Positions 23,331 to 31,553 of a stretch of DNA of 34,102 nt are shown piece after piece (positions within the stretch are counted from its first letter, which is position 1; every line of letters begins with the position of its first letter). Made by a program: the position numbers and the translations under genes. The notes under the pieces were generated by a model. That model did not search any database. It was given only the letters and a program-made list of their open reading frames with translations, and was not told where the DNA came from. Source of the stretch: Bacteroidota bacterium (GTDB lineage Bacteria > Bacteroidota > Bacteroidia > Bacteroidales > FEN-979); the NCBI GenBank assembly GCA_026391715.1, contig JAPLDO010000215.1:1-34102 (forward strand), in the 5' to 3' direction.

Positions 23331-24662
23331 TTAATCAAATTTGATATGCTCAATCCCTTTTTCCTTGGCAGTTTCGTGTAGCGGAATTACAGGAAAAAAC
23401 TTGGAGATCAGCGTAATTATTATTAGCACAAGGATAAATGGGGCGATTGAAATCAGAGTTTCGATCAGAGTTGGCGAATAGTGCATGAAGTTTTGAGGCA
23501 CATGCTGAATTGGGAGAAAAGGATGTTCCTGCGTTGGAATTACAATCAGATAACGCTTGATCCAGGCGGCGATTAAAACTGCTACGGAAATCAGCATAAT
23601 TGGCAAAGGCTTGCGGAAAGGCTTGAACATCATCAGAATAATTGGGATAAGGAGTCCGCCTGTCTGAACCAGCCAGAACAGTAAAGCGTCTTTTCCGGCA
23701 AGCAACTCATGCAGATGAACTGCGTCGGCGCGTTTCAGTTTATATCCGGGAACCAAAAATTCATTGATATTAAAATATAGATAAACCAGTGAAACCGTAA
23801 CGAGGACTTTTCCCATATTGCTGAAGTGCAAATCGGTGAGGTAATCCTGTAGTTTATAGTTCTTCCGGAAAAAGAACATGGCGATAATCACCGCCGCCGA
23901 ACCTGCGACAAAAGCTCCGGAAACAAAATATGGTCCAAAAAGCGTTGAATCCCAGCCCGCTCTTGAAGTAACTGCAAAAAGCCATGACGTCACCGTGTGA
24001 ATTGATAATGCGGCAGGAATGACGAGTATCAGGAGAATTCTGATACACCGGTTAATAATTTTGTTTTGCTCAGGGCTGTCGGTAAAATTCAATGATAATG
24101 TTTTATAAACCGGTTTCAGCCATCCCGGCAAGGAGGTGGATTTGCGATGAATAATTGCCATGTCGGCAATCATTGGCAGAAACAGCAACAACAGGCTAAG
24201 TACAAAGTATGTTGTAATTACTGTAACGTCCCAAAAAATCGGCGACTGAGCTCTTCCGTAGATGAACACATAAGCCAGTCGTTCTGGACGACCCATGTCG
24301 GATACGATTACCAGTCCGGCAACTGCGGCAAAGGCAACGGCAATGGTTTCTGCAATACGCGTCAGCGGCGTGATCCATTTCATCCCGATCAAACCCAGCA
24401 CAGCGCTTATCAACATTCCGATGAGGCTTGACGCAACAAAGAAAACAAAGTTAGACAAGTAAATGCCCCAGGTAATGTAGTCGCGGATACCGGCAACGCC
24501 CAGTCCTGTTTTCAACTGAAGCGAGTATGCATAAAGGCAAATAAGCAACGAAACGGATAGAAATCCCATCCAAAGCAGAAAACCTTTATTAATCCTGATA
24601 TGATGAGTGAGATCGTTGAGGATTTTATCGAAGGTTGGTTTGTTATCTTCCATGTTTGTCAT
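23331..24662 (-). CDS. NrfD/PsrC-family quinol-interacting membrane protein (ActC-like)
   Basis: A 443-residue integral membrane protein with about ten hydrophobic helices (roughly 27-50, 66-94, 102-121, 142-165, 206-230, 243-265, 284-304, 327-346, 352-374, 398-422). Ten helices, and the segment SIHTVTSWLFAVTSRAGW followed by FGPYFVSGA, resemble ActC/ActF of Alternative Complex III more than the eight-helix NrfD proteins. It would oxidise menaquinol and pass electrons to the Fe-S partner. Start and upstream stop overlap in ATGA (24662-24659), so it is translationally coupled to the Fe-S gene. Confidence 0.88.
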   Translation of the reverse strand: MTNMEDNKPTFDKILNDLTHHIRINKGFLLWMGFLSVSLLICLYAYSLQLKTGLGVAGIRDYITWGIYLSNFVFFVASSLIGMLISAVLGLIGMKWITPLTRIAETIAVAFAAVAGLVIVSDMGRPERLAYVFIYGRAQSPIFWDVTVITTYFVLSLLLLFLPMIADMAIIHRKSTSLPGWLKPVYKTLSLNFTDSPEQNKIINRCIRILLILVIPAALSIHTVTSWLFAVTSRAGWDSTLFGPYFVSGAFVAGSAAVIIAMFFFRKNYKLQDYLTDLHFSNMGKVLVTVSLVYLYFNINEFLVPGYKLKRADAVHLHELLAGKDALLFWLVQTGGLLIPIILMMFKPFRKPLPIMLISVAVLIAAWIKRYLIVIPTQEHPFLPIQHVPQNFMHYSPTLIETLISIAPFILVLIIITLISKFFPVIPLHETAKEKGIEHIKFD

Positions 24663-25630
24663 ACTTTTTCAGGAGTTTCCGGGTTGATATTCTCAAATGG
24701 GAAAAGCCGGTTTTTCGGCGGAAGGTAATATACTCTTGGTTTTGTTCCAAGCTCAGGCATCAACTGATATCCGCCGTTATCGCGTAAAAGTTTACTGAGC
24801 CTGACAGTTTCACGGGTAGTTCCGTTGGTGACAGAATCTTCATTTTCATCGCCGAAATAATAAACACCGTTTGGGCAGGCTGATACGCAGTAAGGAAGTT
24901 CGCCTTCGCGGAGGCGGTCGGCGCTGAACAGACATTTAGATACAGTTCCCAGTTTCTGAGGAACATTCAGTTCAGCATTGTATTCTTTATCCTGGTATTT
25001 CGCAGCGTCTCTCGGTTCAAGCCAGTTAAAAATTCTTGCAGAATAGGGGCAGGCAGCCATACAAAAGCGGCAGCCGATACAGCGATCGTTCTCTATAAGC
25101 ACAATGCCGTCGGGACGTTTGTAAGTAGCGTCAACCGGGCAAACAGCCACACATGGCGGATTATCGCAATGCTGGCAGTTTTTCGGAATATGATAAGGAG
25201 CCGTGGCAGGCGTATCCTGTATCTGGAGCGTGTTGAGATGATATTGTTCAGGGCGAAGCTGATGAGCTTCCTGGCAGGCGGCGATACAACGGCGTGCGTT
25301 GCGGCACTTTGACAAATCAGTTACCATGACCCAGCGACGACCCGGGATCCCTCCGCGACAAAGGGATTCACTCAGCTCTTCACCGCTCTTTTCATGCGCT
25401 TTAATTTCGAGGGAATCAACCCGAACCAGTTTTCCATCCTGAGTGAGCAGGACCTTGCTATCGCCCGAAACCTCCTTTTTTGCCTCGAAAATGCCGCCGG
25501 AATAGAGAGCGGCAGCTCCGGTGGCAACGCCAACTCCTGCAAGTCCCAGGTTTTTCAGAAAGTTTCGCCGCGAAGCGGCTTTTTGATTCTCTGCGCCGTC
25601 GGGCAAATGAGAATTATTGTTATATTCCAT
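24659..25630 (-). CDS. Tat-exported four-motif Fe-S protein (ActB ferredoxin part / PsrB-like)
   Basis: A 323-residue electron-transfer protein with a Tat signal (SRRNFLKNLGLAG, 20-32). Cysteine motifs: I C109, C115, C119 with alanine at 112; II C152, C155, C160, C164; III C184, C187, C190, C194; IV C233, C248, C252 with serine at 236. Motifs II and III are complete and should hold two [4Fe-4S] clusters. Motifs I and IV have each lost the second cysteine. In this fold they build one pair of clusters together, so both may be [3Fe-4S] or absent. It lacks the molybdopterin-like N-terminal domain that ActB has. It is the first gene of the locus, with its own promoter. Confidence 0.9.
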   Translation of the reverse strand: MEYNNNSHLPDGAENQKAASRRNFLKNLGLAGVGVATGAAALYSGGIFEAKKEVSGDSKVLLTQDGKLVRVDSLEIKAHEKSGEELSESLCRGGIPGRRWVMVTDLSKCRNARRCIAACQEAHQLRPEQYHLNTLQIQDTPATAPYHIPKNCQHCDNPPCVAVCPVDATYKRPDGIVLIENDRCIGCRFCMAACPYSARIFNWLEPRDAAKYQDKEYNAELNVPQKLGTVSKCLFSADRLREGELPYCVSACPNGVYYFGDENEDSVTNGTTRETVRLSKLLRDNGGYQLMPELGTKPRVYYLPPKNRLFPFENINPETPEKV

Positions 25631-25658
25631 AAAAGGATTCTGTAAGAAATAATATGCG

Positions 25659-25691
25659 CAAAAGTAAATAATAATTCAAATCATTTCACAA
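25659..25691 (-). promoter_or_regulatory. Promoter of the Fe-S/NrfD/cytochrome c operon
   Basis: On the minus strand TACTTTTG (25666-25659) fits the -7 box and TTG (25691-25689) is a possible -33 element 22 bp upstream. The -7 box ends 28 bp before the ATG at 25630. Confidence 0.55.
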
Positions 25692-25698
25692 TTTCAAT

Positions 25699-25726
25699 AC
25701 TTCGCTACTTCGCTGCTTCACTACCT
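25699..25726. repeat. Tandem 8-bp repeat abutting the DUF5686 stop
   Basis: ACTTCGCT, ACTTCGCT, GCTTCACT and ACCT form a period-8 run. The TAG stop of the upstream gene (25727-25725, minus strand) falls at the edge of the run, as at 18544. Confidence 0.85.
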
Positions 25727-28241
25727 AAAATGGGAATATCAACGAAACCTTAAACGCAAAATTATCCCACGCATTATCAAATGAATATGGTCCCCAGCGG
25801 TAGAAAGCGCCAACTCCGACGTTGTAAACCATAAGGTTCATCAGATTGTTGATCAGCAGGCCTGATTCATAATAACCCAGGTCCATTTCACGGGGATTGA
25901 TGGAGTTACAACTGTAATGTTCTTTGTTGTCAAGCCAGCCAAAACCGATGTTTTGCGCAAGGGCAAATTCGGGATGAAACCACTTCTTTCCTTTGAAAAG
26001 CAGGTATCCAAAGTCGTGATACAAATAAACCGAAGCATATTTATTGGAAAGAAATTCGACGCTTCGCATGGTCCCGAAACTATTCGGGGCATAAAGGGCG
26101 AACTCCCGGTAACTCGAAGGAGCGTAATAAAGATTGCAGACAGGAATTGCCTGATCTACATACCCGCCATTAACCTGAACGGTAAACTTCCCAAGGTACT
26201 TTATGTTGAATATTTTACGTATTTTAAGGTCAAACCGGTCGTAGTCAAATTCTCCGCCCAGAAAGTTTTTAATACCCCTCGTGTATTGGAACGATACCAC
26301 CGGATACTTTGTCCCCAGAGAAATTTTATTCTTTACGGTTTGAATGAATTTTTCGCCATAAGCCCACTTGAATCCTGCGGTGACATTAGTAAAACGGAAC
26401 TGGTCTTCCAAAATAACTGCGTTCCCTTCCGTCGTTGCGAAGTCGAAAGTGGTCGTTTTTTTGAAATTGTTTGATATGCCCACATTAAATAGCACATACT
26501 TCAATGTTCTGAATCCAATGGAGAAATTGAAACTTTCTGTACGATCGAATTTTTTGAGCAGCAGTTGACGAAAATCACCGGAAAGTATCGAAACATTATC
26601 TGAGGGAAAGCTTACCCCGCCCGATTCAGTCAGGTCATTATACCAGGAAGCTGCCAACGTAAAATCATGACGCCGGTTCAGCAGGAAACTAACATCGGCG
26701 CCATATTTCGGAGTTAACACAGCAAAGGCATATTGAAAGAAACCGCCAACTTTAAACCATTCCGATAACCGGTCGTTTGTATGAAGTCCCGCGCCAAGAA
26801 CTAATCCTTCGTAAGTGTTGTAGTTCAAAAATCGGTTAATGTCAATATCAATGTACCCCCACGGAATTCGTCCTGTAAGAATGGATTGCATTGATTTTGC
26901 CATTTTGTCAAAGTTGTTGGCTTTGCCCAAACTGTCGAGAACCCGGTAAGTTTTTCGATCTTTTTTGGTCAGGCTGTCAACTCTGAACTCATTCCAGAAT
27001 TGTTCGTCCCGCGCCGTTGCATCTTTGTCAACTTCAATATCAAGATGGTTGAATTCACGCCTGACCAATTCAGGATTGAGGACAATATCACGGATGTAAC
27101 TTCGCCCGCGACCGACTGCATTATATTTCCCGATGCGCAGATTTCTGAAAGCAATATCAGTATTGAGTTGCACCGGGAACCACTGGGTTCCATCAATCAG
27201 CTCATACATCTGGTGAATCCGGATCATGAAACCGCCGGCGCTGGGAAATGGTTCGGCAGCCACATTCTGAATGCCCCAGTTGTGCGAATTGATGGCGATT
27301 ATTCCCTTCATGCCATCGAAATTAGTTCCTTTTTTCGGGCGGAATGAAATGATAAAAACGCTGTCCTTTCCAACATAAGCGGTATCTTCAATCTTGAAAA
27401 AATATTTTGTCAACCCGCCTGCTCCGATAGGATTTACATAGTCTTTCATAAAAATGGAAATGAAAGGTTTATAAAAGGAAAAGGATTGGATTTGCGTGGC
27501 AAGAAAAACGAAAATTGGATCCTTGAAGCCCGACATTTTAGTGGCGATAACATCATTGAAGTTCCTGTCGGGCGCCATAAATTTCCGTTTTGTCACATTT
27601 TCCATCAGGAAAAGATATTGCTCGCTGATTAGTTTTTCAATCAACCTGCTGGCGGTATCCTTATGCGAAGAATCCATCTTTGCAGAATCTGCTTTTACGG
27701 TAAATTCAACATTTAATCCGTTATATTCCTGCTCCTGGGTTGTATCAATCAATGAAGCAAAATCGTTCCTGATGTTTGTGTCCGTATCAGCAGTGAAAAT
27801 GGTCTTGTCGTAAGCGGTATATGAAAAACTTTTCACCTTTTCAGGGTCGTTGATATCGCGGTTATCAATGGCATTGCGGATGACGCGATGAGCGGGGTTG
27901 ATGCCGGGAAGAATTTCAACCTCCCGCAGATCAATATCTTTTCTGACCATCTGAACGACAAGGTCTTTGGTCTGTCCGGAAATTGTCGCGTTTTTAGGTT
28001 CGTAACCAACGTATGTCATTCTTAACGATTGCACTGGTATAAATGCCCTGAGTGTGAATTTACCATCAATATCAGTGGCGCCTCCCTGATTGCTGCTATT
28101 GATCACAATGTTCACAAAGGGCAAAGATTCCCTGGTGTTTGCATCAATGACCTTGCCGGAGACAAGGTATGAATTCTGTGAGAAAAGACAATTGACAGAG
28201 GAAAGCAGGAAAACAATGCCTGCCAGCAACCGAATGTTCAT
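25725..28241 (-). CDS. DUF5686 outer-membrane protein with carboxypeptidase-like domain
   Basis: An 838-residue exported protein. After a signal peptide (about 1-22, NIRLLAGIVFLLSSVNCLFSQ) comes a CarboxypepD_reg-like beta-sandwich (about 27-110; VSGKVIDANTRESLPFVNI and GKFTLRAF), common at the N-terminus of Bacteroidota outer-membrane receptors. The rest matches DUF5686, a predicted beta-barrel with many aromatic-rich strands ending in ...FKVSLIFPF, a terminal phenylalanine typical of barrel proteins. No TonB box or plug was recognised. Function unknown. The start is ATG 28241; a longer frame from 28301 would put the signal peptide inside the protein. Confidence 0.85.
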   Translation of the reverse strand: MNIRLLAGIVFLLSSVNCLFSQNSYLVSGKVIDANTRESLPFVNIVINSSNQGGATDIDGKFTLRAFIPVQSLRMTYVGYEPKNATISGQTKDLVVQMVRKDIDLREVEILPGINPAHRVIRNAIDNRDINDPEKVKSFSYTAYDKTIFTADTDTNIRNDFASLIDTTQEQEYNGLNVEFTVKADSAKMDSSHKDTASRLIEKLISEQYLFLMENVTKRKFMAPDRNFNDVIATKMSGFKDPIFVFLATQIQSFSFYKPFISIFMKDYVNPIGAGGLTKYFFKIEDTAYVGKDSVFIISFRPKKGTNFDGMKGIIAINSHNWGIQNVAAEPFPSAGGFMIRIHQMYELIDGTQWFPVQLNTDIAFRNLRIGKYNAVGRGRSYIRDIVLNPELVRREFNHLDIEVDKDATARDEQFWNEFRVDSLTKKDRKTYRVLDSLGKANNFDKMAKSMQSILTGRIPWGYIDIDINRFLNYNTYEGLVLGAGLHTNDRLSEWFKVGGFFQYAFAVLTPKYGADVSFLLNRRHDFTLAASWYNDLTESGGVSFPSDNVSILSGDFRQLLLKKFDRTESFNFSIGFRTLKYVLFNVGISNNFKKTTTFDFATTEGNAVILEDQFRFTNVTAGFKWAYGEKFIQTVKNKISLGTKYPVVSFQYTRGIKNFLGGEFDYDRFDLKIRKIFNIKYLGKFTVQVNGGYVDQAIPVCNLYYAPSSYREFALYAPNSFGTMRSVEFLSNKYASVYLYHDFGYLLFKGKKWFHPEFALAQNIGFGWLDNKEHYSCNSINPREMDLGYYESGLLINNLMNLMVYNVGVGAFYRWGPYSFDNAWDNFAFKVSLIFPF

Positions 28242-28257
28242 AGAAAACGATTTTTTC

Positions 28258-28265
28258 CAAAGGTA
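28258..28265 (-). promoter_or_regulatory. Possible promoter of the DUF5686 gene
   Basis: TACCTTTG on the minus strand, 16 bp before the ATG at 28241. On the plus strand the same 70-bp divergent gap has TAATTTG near 28276, a possible degenerate box for the methyltransferase. Neither has a clear -33 element. Confidence 0.45.
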
Positions 28266-28310
28266 AAAAATTATCGTAATTTGCAGGATAATTAATCCCA
28301 ACCATGATCC

Positions 28311-29474
28311 ATGAGTTTAATTAAAACCTTTCCCCTGATTGCCAAGACTATTTCGGGTCTTGAGGATGTACTGTCGGCAGAACTTCTGGAGCTTGGCGCT
28401 ACCGATATCCTGAAACTGAACCGCGCAGTTTCTTTCATTGCCGACACAGAATTGATGTACAAAGTCAATTATTCCTGTAGGACTGCACTGAGAATTTTAA
28501 AGCCTTTGTTTCATTTCGAGATCATCGAACAGAAGGATCTTTATGATCAAATTTATGCCTTTCCATGGGAGGAGTATCTCGACGCCGATCATTCGCTCGC
28601 CATTGACGCCGTTATTTCCTATACCGTTTTTACGAATTCACAGTTTGTGGCGCAACGATCAAAAGATGCGGTGGTTGACCGTATCCGCGACAAAACCGGT
28701 AAACGTCCTTCTGTTGATCTCGATAATCCCGACCTGAAGATCAATGTCCATCTTTTTAAGGATTTATGCACGGTCGCGCTTGATTCATCGGGTCAATCGC
28801 TTCACCGCCGCGGATACAGAAAGAGTACCGGACCTGCGCCGATCAATGAAGTCCTGGCGGCAGGGTTGATAAAACTTTCTGGATGGGATTCCGTTGCGCC
28901 GTTAATTGATCCGATGTGCGGTTCAGGCACCCTGCTCATCGAAGCGGCAATGCTGGCAAAGCATATACCTGCCGGCTATTTCCGTGAAGCGTGGGGCTTT
29001 ATGAGATGGCGCGACTTTGATCAAACCCTCTGGGACAAAGTCAAAGATAATTGTAATGTGTTGATAACAAATCCAAAGTTGCAGTTTCATGGTTCCGACT
29101 GGTCGGCAAGAGCCATTGAGTCGGCAGGCGAAAACCTGCGTTTTGCCGGCTTGTACGAGGATGTTTCGCTCGAAGTAATAGCGTTTGAAGAATCAGAGCC
29201 GCCTTTCGAAAAAGGGTTCATTATCTCAAATCCGCCGTATGATGAACGAATCAAAATCGAGGATTCACTTGCTTTCTATAAGATGATTGGCGATACGCTG
29301 AAGCGTAAATATGCCGGATATACTGCCTGGCTTATCTCCTCCGACCTCGAATCTGTCAAATTCATTGGATTACGCCCTTCAAGAAGAATCCCGATTTTCA
29401 ATGGTCCGCTGGAATGCCGGTTCCTGAAATTTGATCTTTTCGCGGGGAAGAAGGGGCAACCAATTAGCGGTTAA
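28311..29474 (+). CDS. THUMP-domain RNA methyltransferase (RlmL/YpsC family)
   Basis: A 387-residue SAM-dependent methyltransferase. The N-terminal THUMP-type RNA-binding region (about 1-160) carries GLEDVLSAELLELGA, typical of the RlmL N-terminal half. The Rossmann-like domain has motif I DPMCGSGTLLIEAA (near 199) and the catalytic motif SNPPYDERI (near 306), the N-P-P-Y that marks N-methylation of a base. E. coli RlmL makes m2G2445 of 23S rRNA; single-domain homologues such as this are presumed to do similarly. It diverges from the DUF5686 gene and is followed by a terminator. Exact RNA site not readable from sequence. Confidence 0.9.
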   Translation: MSLIKTFPLIAKTISGLEDVLSAELLELGATDILKLNRAVSFIADTELMYKVNYSCRTALRILKPLFHFEIIEQKDLYDQIYAFPWEEYLDADHSLAIDAVISYTVFTNSQFVAQRSKDAVVDRIRDKTGKRPSVDLDNPDLKINVHLFKDLCTVALDSSGQSLHRRGYRKSTGPAPINEVLAAGLIKLSGWDSVAPLIDPMCGSGTLLIEAAMLAKHIPAGYFREAWGFMRWRDFDQTLWDKVKDNCNVLITNPKLQFHGSDWSARAIESAGENLRFAGLYEDVSLEVIAFEESEPPFEKGFIISNPPYDERIKIEDSLAFYKMIGDTLKRKYAGYTAWLISSDLESVKFIGLRPSRRIPIFNGPLECRFLKFDLFAGKKGQPISG

Positions 29475-29494
29475 TAAGCGCTCGTTTCTTTAAT

Positions 29495-29525
29495 AAAAAA
29501 GCCGTCCGCAAGCGAACGGCTTTTT
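29495..29525. terminator. Bidirectional terminator between the methyltransferase and gapA
   Basis: Six A, then GCCGT-CCGCAAGCGA-ACGGC and five T: a strong stem (extended by the A/T flanks to 10 bp, with CGC/GCG pairing inside) and T tracts in both directions. It lies 20 bp after the methyltransferase stop and 32 bp after the convergent gapA stop. Confidence 0.9.
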
Positions 29526-29557
29526 ATTGATTCAGCCTTGTTTTGAATTGTCCGGTA

Positions 29558-30586
<1,029 letters not shown>

Positions 30587-30632
30587 TTAAAATCCAGATA
30601 TTTTGTTGTTTGCTTCATTTTTTAAGAATCGG

Positions 30633-30640
30633 CAAAATTA
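30633..30640 (-). promoter_or_regulatory. Possible promoter of gapA
   Basis: TAATTTTG on the minus strand, 70 bp before the gapA ATG, giving a leader of about 60 nt. No clear -33 element. No riboswitch-like structure was recognised in the leader. Confidence 0.45.
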
Positions 30641-30755
30641 CGATTTTATAAGGCACTGAAAAATAATGCTGGATTTTTATTTCCCGGCTTATTTAAAAAT
30701 TATATGACTATCCTTTTTAATACCTAAACAAAGCAAACCTTATAAAAAGTTATTT

Positions 30756-30961
30756 ATGATAGAAAATGAGATTTCAGAAAAGATAATCGGTTGTGCAATT
30801 GAGGTTCATAAATCGCTTGACCGGGTTTGCTTGAAAGCGCTTACCTTGAATGCTTGTTTTACGAACTACAAAAGACTGGTCTAAAAGTTGAAAAACAAAA
30901 GCCTTTGCCATTAGTTTACAAGGAAGTAAAGTTGGTTGTTGGATACCGTATAGATTTATGA
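30756..30961 (+). pseudogene. Broken GxxExxY-family gene
   Basis: The frame starts MIENEISEKIIGCAIEVHKSL, a typical GxxExxY N-terminus, then is lost: one base is missing from the expected GGA codon at about 30820. The next frame continues PGLLESAYLECLFYELQKTG, including the family motif (GxGLLESAY) and the KQKPLPLVYKEVKL segment, and stops at TGA 30959-30961, after VGYRIDL. The C-terminal part with the remaining nuclease-like residues (DLxVExxxIVEIK in intact homologues) is absent and is replaced by the inverted repeat that starts 6 bp later. GxxExxY proteins belong to a PD-(D/E)xK-like family of unclear role. Confidence 0.85.
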
Positions 30962-30966
30962 CAATC

Positions 30967-31073
30967 TTTAGCTTTGCGGCTCTCTGCGGAAAAACTCAGC
31001 GGTTCTCTGCGGTTAAACCTTTTTTTACCGCAGAGTACGCAAAGAAACCGCAAAGAGCCGCAGAGAAGCTAAA
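30967..31073. repeat. Large imperfect inverted repeat after the broken GxxExxY gene
   Basis: Outer arms 30967-30989 (TTTAGCTTTGCGGCTCTCTG start) and 31048-31073 are imperfect inverted copies; inner arms GCGGTTCTCTGCGGT (30999-31013) and ACCGCAGAGTACGC (31027-31040) also pair. The unit CTCTGCGG and its complement recur several times, making a long hairpin in RNA or single-stranded DNA. It is clearly richer in G+C than the spacer around it. No coding potential or transposase. The 630-bp gene-free stretch 30563-31193 otherwise contains only promoters and the broken gene. Confidence 0.85.
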
Positions 31074-31143
31074 TAATTATTAGGTACACAAGCGGATAGT
31101 CATAAAAAATTATTTCGCCGGTTAGGGCAAATAGCGTTAAATA

Positions 31144-31175
31144 TTTGGCGCTTGAAGTAAACCATGTTATCTTTG
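31144..31175 (+). promoter_or_regulatory. Promoter of the antitoxin-like gene
   Basis: TTTG at 31144-31147 and TATCTTTG at 31168-31175, 20 bp apart, an excellent fit to the Bacteroidota consensus, ending 18 bp before the ATG at 31194. Confidence 0.7.
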
Positions 31176-31193
31176 TGCTAAACATTATAAGCC

Positions 31194-31436
31194 ATGACAA
31201 CTTTCGAATTAAAAAATAATTTTCATCATCTTATTGACAGTATAGAGAATGAGAATCTGCTACAAGAATTTTACGAATTGATGTTACGAAAAAGGGCGTC
31301 TAAAGATGGAAGATTATGGGCAATGCTATCAGAAGATGAGGTCGAGGAGTTGTTAAAAGCTAATGAGGAGTCTGAAAATCCAGATAATCTCATTTCTCAT
31401 GAGGATATGAAGAAAAAATATTCCAAATGGCTTTAA
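31194..31436 (+). CDS. Small antitoxin-like protein, probable antitoxin of a ParE-type pair
   Basis: An 80-residue, acidic, helical protein (ELKNNFHHLIDSIENENLLQEFYELMLRK, then LSEDEVEELLKANEESE) ending LISHEDMKKKYSKWL. This layout, and that C-terminal end, are typical of small Bacteroidota antitoxins encoded directly before ParE/RelE-type toxins. Here a toxin-like frame starts 10 bp before its stop, as expected, but the toxin is deleted. The gene has a strong promoter and is intact. Antitoxin function is inferred from size, context and C-terminus; no DNA-binding domain is evident. Confidence 0.65.
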   Translation: MTTFELKNNFHHLIDSIENENLLQEFYELMLRKRASKDGRLWAMLSEDEVEELLKANEESENPDNLISHEDMKKKYSKWL

Positions 31437-31531
31437 GAATTGTTTGGTCAAAAAGAGCGAGGATAAAAAACGATAAAATATTACTGATATTATTTTTTGA
31501 TAATCGGCAGAATCCGAGAAAGAAAAAATAA
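31427..31531 (+). pseudogene. Internally deleted ParE/RelE-like toxin remnant
   Basis: A 34-codon frame that overlaps the antitoxin end by 10 bp: MALRIVWSKRARIKNDKI then LLILFFDNRQNPRKKK. The first part is the usual N-terminus of Bacteroidota ParE-like toxins (MALxIxWSKRA), and the second is their usual C-terminus (ILLxxFFDNRQNPxKK). The middle of about 60 residues, holding the alpha/beta core, is missing, yet start, frame and stop remain. It cannot fold as a toxin. Confidence 0.75.
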
Positions 31532-31553
31532 CAACCATGATAAATTCAACGCC

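Noticed and set aside
24659-25630. Catalytic partner (nitrite, polysulfide or tetrathionate reductase) for the Fe-S/NrfD pair
   Set aside because: The gene upstream encodes a DUF5686 outer-membrane protein and no molybdoenzyme or multihaem gene is present within the window.
30967-31073. Rho-independent terminator
   Set aside because: The structure is long, branched and imperfect, without a closing U tract in either direction; it is better described as an inverted-repeat element.
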